This document shows positions 1 to 8,719 of a DNA stretch of 39,606 nucleotides, piece after piece (position 1 is the stretch's first letter; each line of letters begins with the position of its first letter). The notes beneath the pieces are model-generated. The model worked only from the letters and a program-made list of their open reading frames with translations, made no database searches and was not told the DNA's origin. Source of the DNA: Hyphomicrobiales bacterium (GTDB taxonomy: Bacteria > Pseudomonadota > Alphaproteobacteria > Rhizobiales > Beijerinckiaceae); assembly GCA_028290285.1 (NCBI GenBank), contig JAQGKD010000014.1, positions 68,958-108,563 on the forward strand, written 5' to 3'. A program made the translations under genes and the position numbers.

Positions 1-1
1 G

Positions 2-181
2 GACCGTGTGAAAATCGAATTCAAGGAGCGCCGCGAGCGGATGCAGACCGAAATCCGGCTGCGCAAGGCGAAGGTCCGGGTCGAACTGGAACGCGCCGCC
101 CGCGTGCGCACCGACTTCGTCCCGCGTCCGCCCCGCTCGCTGGCCGACGCCCAGAACGACCGCAAGAAGCTGCGGGACTGA
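2..181 (+). CDS. 3' end of an unrecognised protein gene (partial)
   Basis: An open frame enters from the left edge and ends at a TGA at 179-181, giving the last 59 residues of a protein. The visible part is very rich in Arg, Lys and Glu and looks like one long charged helix, followed by a Pro/Arg-rich stretch (near [12 protein letters not shown]) and a charged tail. No catalytic motif is visible and I do not recognise the family. It ends about 90 bp before the likely pyrF ATG, on the same strand, so it could be co-transcribed with pyrF. Codon use is GC-rich like its neighbours, which supports real coding. The start and most of the protein lie outside the window. Confidence 0.6.
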   Translation, partial: DRVKIEFKERRERMQTEIRLRKAKVRVELERAARVRTDFVPRPPRSLADAQNDRKKLRD

Positions 182-272
182 GCTTCACCCCGGACTTGCG
201 CCCTGCCCTCTCGACAGGGAGGCCGCCGCCGTGCATCAGAAGCGGTCTATTCTCCTCGACGGGACTTACTCG

Positions 273-983
273 ATGGCCGCCAAGATACCTCCCCGCGACC
301 GCCTCATTGTCGCGCTCGATCTCGCGGACGTGCAGGCCTCCGAGGCCATGGTCGCGCGCCTCGGCGATGCCGTGACCTTCTACAAGATCGGCCTCGAGCT
401 GACCTATGGCGGGGGGCTCGCGCTGGCCGAAAGACTGATCGCGCAGGGCAAGCAGGTGTTTCTCGACCTGAAGCTGCACGACATCCCCAACACGGTGGCG
501 CGCGCCACCGGCCAGGTCGCCCGCATCGGTGCGACCTTCCTCACCGTGCACGCCTATCCCCAGACCATGAAGGCCGCCATCGGCGCGCTCGGGGCGTCCC
601 CCATGAAGCTTCTGGCGGTGACAGTCATGACCTCCTACGACGACGCCGATCTTGTCGAATCCGGCTATGCGCTGACGGTTTCGGAACTTGTCGCGCGCCG
701 CGCGCAGCAATCGAAGCATGCTGGCATGCATGGGCTCATCCTGTCGGCGGAAGAAGCCTCGGCCATGCGCGCGAACCTTGGACCGGACATGCTGCTGGTG
801 ACTCCGGGCATCCGGCCCGCAGGCTCGGCCCTTGCCGACCAGAAGCGCGTGATGACGCCGGGCGAAGCGATCGCGGCGGGCGCCGACTATCTGGTGGTTG
901 GCCGCCCCATCGTGCAGGCTGCCGATCCGCGCGCGGCAGCGGAGGCCATCGTCGCCGAAATCGCGGCGGCGGCCTGCGCATAA
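273..983 (+). CDS. pyrF: Orotidine 5'-phosphate decarboxylase
   Basis: Catalyses the last step of UMP synthesis, decarboxylating OMP in the cytoplasm. The catalytic tetrad is visible: RLIVALD gives the first Asp, FYKIG the substrate-binding Lys, and LDLKLHD the Asp-x-Lys-x-x-Asp core. The C-terminal phosphate-binding loop VTPGIRP and the later VVGRPI are also present. From the ATG at 273 the protein is 236 residues, usual for the family, with nine residues before the first beta strand, as in other alphaproteobacterial PyrF proteins I recall. A GTG at 231 has a better ribosome binding site (AGGGAGG at 216-222) and would add 14 residues, so the start is not certain. A strong hairpin follows the stop. 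Confidence 0.96.
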   Translation: MAAKIPPRDRLIVALDLADVQASEAMVARLGDAVTFYKIGLELTYGGGLALAERLIAQGKQVFLDLKLHDIPNTVARATGQVARIGATFLTVHAYPQTMKAAIGALGASPMKLLAVTVMTSYDDADLVESGYALTVSELVARRAQQSKHAGMHGLILSAEEASAMRANLGPDMLLVTPGIRPAGSALADQKRVMTPGEAIAAGADYLVVGRPIVQAADPRAAAEAIVAEIAAAACA

Positions 984-984
984 A

Positions 985-1015
985 AAACGCCGGGCGTACA
1001 TCCGGCCCGGCGTTT
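985..1015 (+). terminator. Hairpin terminator after pyrF
   Basis: A perfect 11-bp inverted repeat, AAACGCCGGGC at 985-995 and GCCCGGCGTTT at 1005-1015, with a 9-nt loop, begins two bases after the pyrF stop codon. The stem ends in a short T run, and the A run on the other side would serve the opposite strand. It fits a rho-independent terminator, although the U tract is short. Confidence 0.7.
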
Positions 1016-1118
1016 CGTCACGCGGGCTGGGGCAGCCCTTGCAACTGAGGCGAAGCTAGCGGGCGCCCATGACAGCGAGATGACACGCGCGAAATGCCGC
1101 GCGCGGGCGCCATCGGCT

Positions 1119-1146
1119 TTGCAAGCGCCTGTGTCAGCGGTATAGA
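1119..1146 (+). promoter_or_regulatory. Possible sigma-70 type promoter of dapB
   Basis: TTGCAA at 1119-1124 and TATAGA at 1141-1146 are separated by 16 bases. Each matches the -35 or -10 consensus at four of six positions. They lie downstream of the pyrF terminator and about 45 bases before the dapB ATG, where a promoter is needed. This is pattern matching only. Confidence 0.4.
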
Positions 1147-1190
1147 CGCCTGATGAGACTTGGCCAGCAGGGCCAGCAAGGGAGATCGCC

Positions 1191-2006
1191 ATGAGCGAGA
1201 TGCGGCTCGTCGTCGCCGGTGCAGCCGGACGCATGGGGCGAATGCTCGTGCAGGCCATTCATGAGATGCCGGGCGTGTGCCTCAGTGGCGCTCTGGAACG
1301 CGAGGGCTCCATCGCGCTCGGCCAGGACGCGGGCCTGCTGGCAGGCGCCGGCAAGCTGAATGTCGAGATCACCTCCGACGCGCTGGAAGTGCTTGCCAAT
1401 GCTGATGGCGTGCTCGATTTCACCAATCCTGCGACGACGCTGGAACTGGCGGCGCTCGCGGCGCAGGCGCGCATCGTTCATGTGATCGGCACGACCGGCC
1501 TGTCTCCTGCCGACATCGCGAAGATCGACGCGGCATCGCGCCATGCCGTCATCGTGCGCTCGGGCAACATGAGCCTTGGGGTGAACCTGCTGGCGAGCCT
1601 CGTGCGCAAGGTCGCGCAGACGCTGGGCGAGGATTTCGACATCGAGATCGTCGAGATGCATCACCGCATGAAGGTCGACGCGCCCTCGGGCACGGCCCTT
1701 CTCCTCGGCGAAGCGGCGGCGGCGGGACGGCAGATCGATCTGGCCCAGCGCTCGGTGCGGGTGCGGGACGGCCATACGGGGGCGCGCAACGCCGGCGACA
1801 TCGGTTTTGCCGCTCTGCGCGGCGGCACGGTCGTCGGCGATCACCAGGTGATCTTCGCGGGCAATGGCGAGCGGATCGAACTCGCCCACCGCGCCGAGGA
1901 TCGCAGCATTTTCGCCCGCGGGGCCGTGAAGGCGGCGCTGTGGGGGCACGGACGCAAGCCGGGCCACTACGCCATGGCCGACGTGCTCGGCATTACCGAC
2001 ATCTAA
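1191..2006 (+). CDS. dapB: 4-hydroxy-tetrahydrodipicolinate reductase
   Basis: Reduces 4-hydroxy-tetrahydrodipicolinate with NAD(P)H in the diaminopimelate/lysine pathway, supplying both lysine and peptidoglycan. The N-terminal Rossmann motif is GAAGRMGR. The family signature [15 protein letters not shown], with the catalytic His pair and the substrate-binding Lys, is in the middle. The length of 271 residues is normal. The ATG at 1191 is preceded by AGGGAG at a good distance. gpmA follows 28 bp downstream on the same strand, and the two are probably co-transcribed. Confidence 0.97.
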   Translation: MSEMRLVVAGAAGRMGRMLVQAIHEMPGVCLSGALEREGSIALGQDAGLLAGAGKLNVEITSDALEVLANADGVLDFTNPATTLELAALAAQARIVHVIGTTGLSPADIAKIDAASRHAVIVRSGNMSLGVNLLASLVRKVAQTLGEDFDIEIVEMHHRMKVDAPSGTALLLGEAAAAGRQIDLAQRSVRVRDGHTGARNAGDIGFAALRGGTVVGDHQVIFAGNGERIELAHRAEDRSIFARGAVKAALWGHGRKPGHYAMADVLGITDI

Positions 2007-2034
2007 AATATCCCAGAGACAGACAGGAGTGACA

Positions 2035-2655
2035 ATGGACCGCCTTCTCGTGCTCGTGCGCCACGGCCAGAGTGACTGGAACCTGAAGAATCTATTCACC
2101 GGCTGGAAAGACCCCGACCTGACCCCCGTCGGAATCGAGGAGGCCAAGACGGCAGGCCAGAGCCTCGCCAAGCTCGGCCTCGGCTTCGATGTCGCCTATA
2201 CCTCCGCCCTCGTGCGCGCGCAGAACACCACGCAGCTGGTGCTCGGAGAACTCGGGCAGACGCCGACGCTCATCAAGGACGCGGCGCTGAACGAGCGCGA
2301 CTATGGCGACCTCTCGGGCCTCAACAAGGCCGAGGCCGCCGTGAAGTGGGGCGAAGAGCAGGTCATGATCTGGCGCCGCTCCTACGATATTCCGCCGCCG
2401 GGCGGCGAGAGCCTGAAGGACACGCTTGCCCGCGTGCTCCCCTATTACTGCCAGAACATCCTGCCCGGCGTGCTGCGCGGCGAGCGTACCCTGGTCGTGG
2501 CGCACGGAAATTCGCTCCGCGCGCTGCTGATGGTGCTCGATCGCGCCACGCCGGAGACGATCCCGCATATCGAACTTGAGACCGGCATTCCGGTGGTCTA
2601 TCGCCTGAAGGCTGATTCGACGGTCGAGTCGAAGCAGGTGCTGCACGCGAAGTAA
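2035..2655 (+). CDS. gpmA: 2,3-bisphosphoglycerate-dependent phosphoglycerate mutase
   Basis: Interconverts 3- and 2-phosphoglycerate in glycolysis and gluconeogenesis. The phosphohistidine motif VRHGQSDWN is at the N-terminus, followed by the [12 protein letters not shown] and ERDYGDLSG segments of GpmA proteins and the second catalytic His in [11 protein letters not shown]. The protein has 206 residues, the short form usual in alphaproteobacteria. The ATG at 2035 is chosen because AGGAG lies five bases upstream; an in-frame GTG at 2029 overlaps that site and is unlikely. Placement behind dapB is common in Rhizobiales. Confidence 0.96.
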   Translation: MDRLLVLVRHGQSDWNLKNLFTGWKDPDLTPVGIEEAKTAGQSLAKLGLGFDVAYTSALVRAQNTTQLVLGELGQTPTLIKDAALNERDYGDLSGLNKAEAAVKWGEEQVMIWRRSYDIPPPGGESLKDTLARVLPYYCQNILPGVLRGERTLVVAHGNSLRALLMVLDRATPETIPHIELETGIPVVYRLKADSTVESKQVLHAK

Positions 2656-2682
2656 CGGGTTAGACCGCACGCGCAGCCGTCT

Positions 2683-2708
2683 TTGCGAGGAGCGTGAGCA
2701 CCTCGCAA
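2683..2708 (+). repeat. Short palindrome between gpmA and the alkB-like gene
   Basis: TTGCGAGG at 2683-2690 and CCTCGCAA at 2701-2708 form a perfect 8-bp inverted repeat with a 10-nt loop. The sequence resembles the longer repeat at 17279-17360, which begins GTCATTGCGAG, so this may be a decayed or minimal copy. It could also slow transcription after gpmA. There is no T run. Confidence 0.4.
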
Positions 2709-2740
2709 TGAGGCCGCCGGTTCAGGTTGAGGCAAACACG

Positions 2741-3376
2741 ATGCACGAGATCGTACCCGGCCTCGTCCATGCGCCCGGCTACCTCAGCCGGGCGGAGCAG
2801 GAAGAGCTTGTCGCCACCCTGCGGGAAGCCGTGCGGGTCGCGCCGCTGTTCGTTCCGCGCATGCCGCGAACGGGCAAGGAATTTTCGGTGCGGATGACCA
2901 ATTGCGGGCCGCTGGGCTGGGTCTCCGACCAGACGGGCGGCTACCGCTACCAGCGTCATCACCCAGAGACCGGCGCGCCATGGCCGGCGATCCCGGCGCT
3001 GGCGATGCGCGCGTGGGCCGATCTAGCCGCCTACGCCGAGCCGCCTGAGGCCTGCCTCGTTAATTTTTACGATGCCGCGGCCCGCATGGGCTTGCATCAG
3101 GACAGGGACGAGGGTGATTTCAACGCGCCTGTCGTCTCGCTGTCGCTCGGGGATTCCTGCCTGTTTCGCATCGGCGGCACGGAGCGCCGCGCACCCACCC
3201 GCTCCTTCAAGCTACATTCCGGCGACGCCATGATGCTGTCGGGTCCCGCCCGCCTCGCCTTTCACGGCGTCGACCGGGTCATGGGCGGATCCTCGACACT
3301 GCTGCCGCAGGGCGGACGGCTCAATCTGACTTTGCGGCGGGTGTCGGGGGCTCATGCATATGACTCGCCAAGTTAG
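2741..3376 (+). CDS. alkB: AlkB-family 2-oxoglutarate/Fe(II) dioxygenase
   Basis: Probably a DNA or RNA repair demethylase removing N-alkyl lesions such as 1-methyladenine by oxidation. With the start at 2741 the protein has 211 residues. The iron ligands are seen as H119 and D121 (LHQDRDE) and H175 (FHGVD). The two 2-oxoglutarate-binding arginines are R193 and R199 (GGRLNLTLRRV), with the same six-residue spacing as in E. coli AlkB. GYRY near residue 67 fits the substrate loop. An ATG at 2708 is also in frame but lacks a good ribosome binding site. The order and spacing of motifs fit true AlkB better than distant homologues, but the substrate is not proven. Confidence 0.9.
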   Translation: MHEIVPGLVHAPGYLSRAEQEELVATLREAVRVAPLFVPRMPRTGKEFSVRMTNCGPLGWVSDQTGGYRYQRHHPETGAPWPAIPALAMRAWADLAAYAEPPEACLVNFYDAAARMGLHQDRDEGDFNAPVVSLSLGDSCLFRIGGTERRAPTRSFKLHSGDAMMLSGPARLAFHGVDRVMGGSSTLLPQGGRLNLTLRRVSGAHAYDSPS

Positions 3377-3397
3377 AATATTTTGATTTGATAATTG

Positions 3398-3416
3398 TTA
3401 TTGGGCGGGACAATAA
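3398..3416. promoter_or_regulatory. Possible ParD operator
   Basis: TTATTG at 3398-3403 and CAATAA at 3411-3416 form an inverted repeat around a 7-nt spacer. It lies in an unusually AT-rich stretch (about 3374-3417) directly before parD. Type II antitoxins of the ParD family usually bind such repeats to repress their own operon. No convincing -35/-10 pair could be fixed. Confidence 0.35.
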
Positions 3417-3439
3417 TGGGGTTCCTCGGAGAAATTCCC

Positions 3440-3703
3440 ATGCCGATAAGCGCCGACCTCGGCAATACGCTCGAAGCCTATGTGGCCGATCTCGTCAAAA
3501 CAGGCCGCTATCACTCGAAGAGCGAGGTCCTGCGCGAAGGTGTTCGCCTCGTGCAGGAACGCGAGGCCCGGTTAGCTGCGCTCGATGCTTCTATCGCACG
3601 CGGCCTGGCAGACGTTGAGGCTGGCAGGGTCAAGCCTGCTGGTGCGGTGTTCGATCGTCTCGAGGCGAAGTACCAGGCTCAGTCTAAAGCTGAGCGCGGA
3701 TGA
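3440..3703 (+). CDS. parD: ParD-family type II antitoxin
   Basis: Antitoxin partner of the downstream ParE-like toxin. The N-terminal 45 residues look like a ribbon-helix-helix DNA-binding domain (ISADLGNTLEAYVADLV, then GRYHSKSEVLREGVRL, a typical ParD pattern). The C-terminal half is a charged helix that normally wraps the toxin. The ATG at 3440 gives 87 residues and has GGAGA seven bases upstream; in-frame starts at 3395 and 3416 have no clear site. The stop overlaps the parE ATG in an ATGA, which indicates translational coupling. The pair stands between alkB and the convergent grpE, a common type of site for small chromosomal modules. Confidence 0.92.
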   Translation: MPISADLGNTLEAYVADLVKTGRYHSKSEVLREGVRLVQEREARLAALDASIARGLADVEAGRVKPAGAVFDRLEAKYQAQSKAERG

Positions 3704-3999
3704 TCGTCGTCCTTACCGCCCAGGCGGAGGCGGATCTTGAGGCCATCGGCGACTATCTTGCGCAAGAGCGCCCATCCCGGGCGCTCTTGACGATCGGCAG
3801 TTTACGACACTGCTGCAACCGTCTCGCCGAGTTTCCGGAAGCGTTCCCCTTCGTCCAAAGGTACGAACGTATTGGCCTTCGTCGCCGCATTCATGAAAAT
3901 TATCTCATCTTCTATCGCGCCAGCAGCGAGCGGATCGAAGTGATCCGCATCCTGCATGGCGCGATGGATTATGAGTCGTTGCTGCTTCGGGAAGACTGA
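3700..3999 (+). CDS. parE: ParE/RelE-superfamily toxin
   Basis: Toxin of a type II module. The 99-residue protein has the family pattern: a beta strand with VVLTAQAEADLEAIGDYLA at the start, a two-helix hairpin, then the basic strands LRRRIHENYLIFYRA and ERIEVIRILHGAMDYESLL. The RIHENYLIFYR and ILHGAMD segments are typical of ParE. ParE proteins of known function inhibit DNA gyrase, whereas RelE proteins cleave mRNA on the ribosome; sequence favours ParE, but the target is inferred. It overlaps parD by four bases and ends seven bases before the convergent grpE stop. Confidence 0.92.
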   Translation: MIVVLTAQAEADLEAIGDYLAQERPSRALLTIGSLRHCCNRLAEFPEAFPFVQRYERIGLRRRIHENYLIFYRASSERIEVIRILHGAMDYESLLLRED

Positions 4000-4006
4000 G
4001 TCCGCG

Positions 4007-4603
4007 TCAGGCGCCAGCCTTCGGGCCACCGCGCGCCACGCCGACCTTGGCCGGGCGGAGGCAACGCTCGCCGATGGCGTAGCCGGATTCAACGACCTGC
4101 ACCACCGTGCCGGCCGGGACCGACGCATCCGGCACCTCGAACAGGGCTTCGTGCATGTTGGGGTCGAATTTCTGGCCCTGCGGCTCGATCTTCTTGACGC
4201 CGAACCGCGCCAGGCGGGACAGGAAGTCGCGCTCGGTCAGCTCGATACCTTCGACGAACATTTTCAGCGGGGCGCTGGCAGTCTCGCGCTCCTCGGCAGG
4301 CACGCTCTCGACCGCGCGACGCAGATTGTCGGCAAAGGTCAGCATGTCGCGAGCAAACGACGTCACGCCGTAGAGCTTGGCCTCGGAGACCTCGCGCTCG
4401 GTGCGGCGGCGCAGGTTTTCCATCTCGGCCAATGTGCGCAGCACCTTGTCCTTGAGGCCCGCGTTTTCCGTATAGAGATTCTCGATCTCGGTGAAAGGCT
4501 CGGGCTCGCCGATGGATGACTGCGGAGCAGCCTCGGACGTCAGAGAGCTCTCGTGGGCTTGCGAGCCTTGCGCCTCGGCGTCTCGCGCCTGGTCATGGGG
4601 CAT
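4007..4603 (-). CDS. grpE: Nucleotide exchange factor GrpE
   Basis: Co-chaperone that releases ADP from DnaK. The N-terminal acidic, Gln/Ser-rich tail is followed by the long dimerisation helix ([20 protein letters not shown], then RRTEREV) and the C-terminal beta domain with the family motif near [10 protein letters not shown] and [19 protein letters not shown]. The start at 4603 gives 198 residues and has AGGAG nine bases upstream. An ATG at 4633 would add ten residues but has a poor site. No CIRCE element is seen upstream. The usual alphaproteobacterial partner hrcA is not adjacent; it lies near 32.3 kb. glnD precedes grpE on the same strand with a gap of about 85 bp. Confidence 0.96.
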   Translation of the reverse strand: MPHDQARDAEAQGSQAHESSLTSEAAPQSSIGEPEPFTEIENLYTENAGLKDKVLRTLAEMENLRRRTEREVSEAKLYGVTSFARDMLTFADNLRRAVESVPAEERETASAPLKMFVEGIELTERDFLSRLARFGVKKIEPQGQKFDPNMHEALFEVPDASVPAGTVVQVVESGYAIGERCLRPAKVGVARGGPKAGA

Positions 4604-4688
4604 CTGGCCATTCTCCTGTCGGGGATCGTTCATGATTGTCCGGGTTCCGGTCGGTTCGGGTGGGATATCAGGCCGTGGCCCTCAAAAA

Positions 4689-7526
4689 TCAAGGCTGAGC
4701 CGGCTCCGCCTTGCGACGGCCGGCGGGTTTCACCGGAGATTCGAAGACGTCGATCAGGTTCCTGCGGATCGTGCCCTGCCGCACGGGCGAGACGATTTTC
4801 GCGCCGGTGAGGTCCGTCACATAGAACACGTCCACGGCCTTCTCGCCGAAGGTGACGATGTGCGCCGAGCCGATGTTGAGGTTCAACTTCGAGAGGGACG
4901 CCGTCAGGTCGAAGAGCAGGCCAGGGCGGTCCAGTCCGGAAACTTCGAGCACCGTGTAGCGCTGAGACAGATTGTTGTCGATGGTCACCTCGGGGGCGAC
5001 GGTGAATGTCTTGTCGCCGATCTTGGGCGTACCGGCGCGGCTCGCGATGATGTCGCTGAGCCGGATCTGGCCCCGCAGCGCCTTCTCGATCGCGTCGGCC
5101 ACGCGGGCTGCGCGGCGCTGCTCGTCCTCGTCGAATTCGAAGCCGCGACTGATCGAAATCGTGTCGAGCGCGAGACCGTCAGTCGTCGTGAATACCTGCG
5201 CGTCCACGATGTTGGCGCCCGATGCCGCGCAGGCCCCGGCGATGATCGAGAGCAGGCGCGGATGGTCGGGCGCGACGACCGTCAGTTCCGTCACCCCGCG
5301 AAAGGCGTCCGTTGCAAATTCCGTCGCGAGCGATCGCATCTCGACTTTGGTGAGATGCAGCAGCTCGGCATGCTTGATCTTGTGGGGCAGGTCCACCTTC
5401 AGCCAATAGGCCGGGTAATGACGCAGCGCATAGGCGTCGAATTCCGGATCGGACCAGTTGGGCAACGCCTTGCGCAGTTCCTCCTGGGACTGGAGCACGC
5501 GCTGCTTGCGATCGATCGCTGAATGACCGCCCGCGATGACAACCTCCGTCTCCCAGTAGAGCGTGCGCAGGAGCTGGCCTTTCCAGCCGTTCCAGACACC
5601 GGGACCTACGGCGCGAATGTCGCAGACCGTCAGCACCAGCAGCATGCGCAGCCGCTCCAGCGTCTGCACGACGCCCGCGAATGTCTGGATGGTCTGCCGG
5701 TCCGAAAGATCGCGGCTTTGCGCCGTGTTCGACATAACAAGATGGTTCTCGATCAGCCAGGCGACGGTCTCGGTCTCTGCGTCTGAAAGGCCCAGGCGGG
5801 GGCACAATTTTCGCGCGACCTCGGCGCCGGCGATCGAATGGTCTTCCTTACGGCCCTTGGCGACATCATGCAGGAACATGGCGACGTAGAGCGCCGTGCG
5901 GTTGCCTACGGAGGGAAGAACTTCGGCGGAAAGGGGATGCTCCTCGGCGAGACGGCCTGTCTCGATGGAGGAGAGAATACCGACCGACCGCAGCAGATGC
6001 TCGTCGACCGTGTAGTGGTGATACATGTTGAACTGCATCAGCGCGACAATGCGTCCAAACTCCGGGATGAAACGACCGAGCACGCCGGATTCGTTCATGA
6101 TCCGCAGCACCGGCTCCGGCGCGGTGCGGGAGGTCACGATCTCGAGAAACAGGCGGTTGGCTTCGGGATCGTTGCGCAACTGAGCGTCGATGCGCTTCAG
6201 CGACTGCGTGACGAGGCGGGTCGCATCCGGGTGAACCGCGAGGCCGTGCCTGTCCGCCATGTGATAGAGGCGGATCAGGTTGACGGGATCGCGGGTGAAG
6301 AGATCGTCCGACGTCACGGTGATGCGCCCGAATTCAGACGCGAAATCGCTGCCCGGCAGGATGCGGCGCGAGCGGCGAAGACGGCCGAGGAACCGGTCGA
6401 GCATGGCGCGGGGCTTCGCCTGCCGCTCCTCGAGCGCCGCGCACACGATGGCCGTCAGGTCGCCCACGTCCTTGGCGACGAGAAAGTAATGCTTCATGAA
6501 ACGCTCGACCGCAGACAGGCCGGCATGGGCCTTGTAGCCCAGACGCTCGGCAATGATGCGCTGGACGTCAAAGCTCAGGCGCTCTTCCGAGCGGCCCGTG
6601 ACGTCATGCAAATGGCAGCGCACCCGCCACAGAAATTCCTCGCAGCGCCGGAACAGGCGCCATTCGGACGCCGTGAACAGGCCAGCCTCGACGAGTTCGG
6701 ACGCATCGCGGACGCGGTAGACGTATTTCGAGATCCAGAAGAGCGTATTGAGGTCCCGCAGTCCGCCCTTGCTCTCCTTGACGTTGGGCTCGACGAGATA
6801 GCGCGAATTGCCCGCGCGCGTGATCCGCGCATCGCGCTCCGCCAGTTTGGCGGCGACGAACTCGGCCGCGCTCGTGCGCACGATTTCAGCTTCGAAGCGG
6901 TCGCGCATCTCGTCGAACAGAGCCTTGTCTCCGAGGATGAAACGCGCCTCGAGCACGGCCGTGCGAATCGTCATGTCGTCCTTGGCCTGGCGAATGCACT
7001 CGTCCACCGAACGGGTCGAGTGCCCCACCTTCTGGCGCAGATCCCAGAGCACGTAGAGGATAGCCTCGACAACGCTCTCGCCCCTCGGCGTCTGCCTGGT
7101 AGGAAGCAGGAAGAGCAGATCGATGTCCGAGCCCGGCGCCAGCGTATCACGGCCGTAACCGCCGACCGCCGCCACGCAGAGCCGCTCGGCGGGCAAGGAT
7201 TTCTCCGCCGGGTAGACATAAGTGACGACGTAGTGATGGATCGAGCGGATCAGCTCGTCTTCGAGATGCGAAAGGCGCTCCGCGCAGGAGAGCCCGCGAC
7301 CGTTGTCCACGAGGAGCTTGCGCGCGGTCTCGCGCCCCTCGCCGAGCGCACGACGAAAGCATTCCACAGCCGCCTTGCGCAGCCCCGCGGCATCCGCGTC
7401 GTGGAGCGCCGCCAGAGCTGCGATCTCCGCATCGACCCGCGTGCGATCGATGATCGCGGAACGGGCCGGCTCTTGGCGCGGACGAAGACGGGGCCTCGCC
7501 GGAGGTTCAGTCGGGAGCAAAGTCAT
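4689..7526 (-). CDS. glnD: [Protein-PII] uridylyltransferase / uridylyl-removing enzyme
   Basis: Main nitrogen sensor. It uridylylates PII proteins when glutamine is low and removes UMP when glutamine is high, and so controls glutamine synthetase and NtrB/NtrC. The 945 residues hold, in order, a nucleotidyltransferase domain with GSDIDLLFLLP at about 132-142, a central GlnD helical region (EPNVKESKGGLRDL near 246), an HD hydrolase domain (FLHDVAKGRKEDHS, HD at 553-554), and two ACT domains near residues 735 and 850 (VVAPDHPRLLSIIAG and VSGLDRPGLLFDLT), which normally bind glutamine. All active-site motifs are intact. The ATG at 7526 follows AGGAAAG. It lies between gshB and grpE on the same strand. 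The sigma-54 promoter of the urt/ure locus in this window makes that locus a plausible downstream target. Confidence 0.98.
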   Translation of the reverse strand: MTLLPTEPPARPRLRPRQEPARSAIIDRTRVDAEIAALAALHDADAAGLRKAAVECFRRALGEGRETARKLLVDNGRGLSCAERLSHLEDELIRSIHHYVVTYVYPAEKSLPAERLCVAAVGGYGRDTLAPGSDIDLLFLLPTRQTPRGESVVEAILYVLWDLRQKVGHSTRSVDECIRQAKDDMTIRTAVLEARFILGDKALFDEMRDRFEAEIVRTSAAEFVAAKLAERDARITRAGNSRYLVEPNVKESKGGLRDLNTLFWISKYVYRVRDASELVEAGLFTASEWRLFRRCEEFLWRVRCHLHDVTGRSEERLSFDVQRIIAERLGYKAHAGLSAVERFMKHYFLVAKDVGDLTAIVCAALEERQAKPRAMLDRFLGRLRRSRRILPGSDFASEFGRITVTSDDLFTRDPVNLIRLYHMADRHGLAVHPDATRLVTQSLKRIDAQLRNDPEANRLFLEIVTSRTAPEPVLRIMNESGVLGRFIPEFGRIVALMQFNMYHHYTVDEHLLRSVGILSSIETGRLAEEHPLSAEVLPSVGNRTALYVAMFLHDVAKGRKEDHSIAGAEVARKLCPRLGLSDAETETVAWLIENHLVMSNTAQSRDLSDRQTIQTFAGVVQTLERLRMLLVLTVCDIRAVGPGVWNGWKGQLLRTLYWETEVVIAGGHSAIDRKQRVLQSQEELRKALPNWSDPEFDAYALRHYPAYWLKVDLPHKIKHAELLHLTKVEMRSLATEFATDAFRGVTELTVVAPDHPRLLSIIAGACAASGANIVDAQVFTTTDGLALDTISISRGFEFDEDEQRRAARVADAIEKALRGQIRLSDIIASRAGTPKIGDKTFTVAPEVTIDNNLSQRYTVLEVSGLDRPGLLFDLTASLSKLNLNIGSAHIVTFGEKAVDVFYVTDLTGAKIVSPVRQGTIRRNLIDVFESPVKPAGRRKAEPAQP

Positions 7527-7582
7527 GGATCTTTCCTAGCACGAACGAGCGCCACGGGGGTACCGGCGCGATCGTGTCGGCC

Positions 7583-8533
7583 CTAGTTCGTCGCAGCCCG
7601 CCTGGACTCTATGGCGTCCCACACATCCACGGCCAGATCGGGACCGCCAAGCCGCTTTATCGCCCGCAGCCCGGTGGGCGAGGTCACGTTGATCTCGGTC
7701 AGATACCCATCGATCACGTCGATGCCGACGAACAGCAGACCGCGACGCTTCAGCTCCGGCCCGATCGTGTCGCAGATTTCACGCTCGCGCGGGCTGAGAT
7801 CGGTGGCTACCGCCGCGCCGCCGCGCACCATGTTCGAGCGGATGTCGTCTTCCGCCGGCACGCGGTTGACGGCTCCCCTGGCAACGCCATCGACGAGGAT
7901 GATGCGCTTGTCGCCCTTGCTGACTGCGGGCAGGAAACGCTGGATGACCCAGGGCTCGCGGAACGTCACCGAGAACAGGTCGAACAGCGAGCCGAAATTC
8001 GGATCCTTGCGCGAGATCTTGAAGACCGCCGAGCCGCCGTGCCCGTGCAGGGGCTTCATGACGACGTCGCCGTGCTCGGCGCGGAAAGCCTCGATCAGGT
8101 CGCGGTCACGCGTGATGAGCGTCTCAGGCATCAGCTGGGGATAGTCCATCACGAAGATTTTTTCGGGCGCGTTGCGCACGCTGGCGGGATCGTTGACCAC
8201 GAGAGTGCGCGGGTGCACCTGCTCCAGCATGTGAGTCGAGGTGATGTAGGCGAGATCGAAGGGCGGATCCTGGCGTAACAGGATGACGTCCATTTCCTCC
8301 AGGTTCTTCAGAACGGGCGCGCCGAGATGGGCGTGATCGGCTGCCACGTCCTGCACCTTCAGGGGCTGCATGGAAGCGAGGACTTCGCGCCCGCGCATGC
8401 CCAGCCGGTCGGGCGTATAATAGAAAAGCTCATGCCCGCGCGCCTGCGCCTCGAGCAAAAGCGCGAATGTGGAATCTCCAGCGATATTGATCTTCTCGAT
8501 CGGGTCCATCTGGACGGCGACTGTCAGGGCCAT
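7583..8533 (-). CDS. gshB: Glutathione synthetase
   Basis: Joins gamma-glutamylcysteine and glycine with ATP to make glutathione. The 316-residue protein starts [15 protein letters not shown], shows the N-terminal segment DRLGMRG and the substrate-binding RQDPPFD, and has an ATP-grasp core with [16 protein letters not shown] and the C-terminal [21 protein letters not shown]. The ATG at 8533 is chosen because GAGG lies just upstream and because it matches the family N-terminus; the open frame extends further without a good start. It is the first gene of a minus-strand run with glnD 56 bp downstream. Confidence 0.97.
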   Translation of the reverse strand: MALTVAVQMDPIEKINIAGDSTFALLLEAQARGHELFYYTPDRLGMRGREVLASMQPLKVQDVAADHAHLGAPVLKNLEEMDVILLRQDPPFDLAYITSTHMLEQVHPRTLVVNDPASVRNAPEKIFVMDYPQLMPETLITRDRDLIEAFRAEHGDVVMKPLHGHGGSAVFKISRKDPNFGSLFDLFSVTFREPWVIQRFLPAVSKGDKRIILVDGVARGAVNRVPAEDDIRSNMVRGGAAVATDLSPREREICDTIGPELKRRGLLFVGIDVIDGYLTEINVTSPTGLRAIKRLGGPDLAVDVWDAIESRRAATN

Positions 8534-8719
8534 GATTGTCCTCGGCATCAGCTGCGCGCTGCGGCGCTTCGTGAGGCACAGAGCGCACGAGAGGTCCGGG
8601 CACGTCAAGAAGGCGCGTGGCCCCAGTTGGCCGGCGCCCCTGAAGCGGGCTCGTTAACTATATCTGAAGGCCCACCAGGGTATGCTGGCCCTATTGCCTC
8701 GATCAGCAGGTTTATTTTT

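Noticed and set aside
5838..7586. A long open frame on the + strand opposite glnD (582 codons)
   Set aside because: It is the shadow of a GC-rich gene on the other strand. Its translation is Arg/His/Asp-rich with no family motif, while the minus-strand GlnD has complete active sites.
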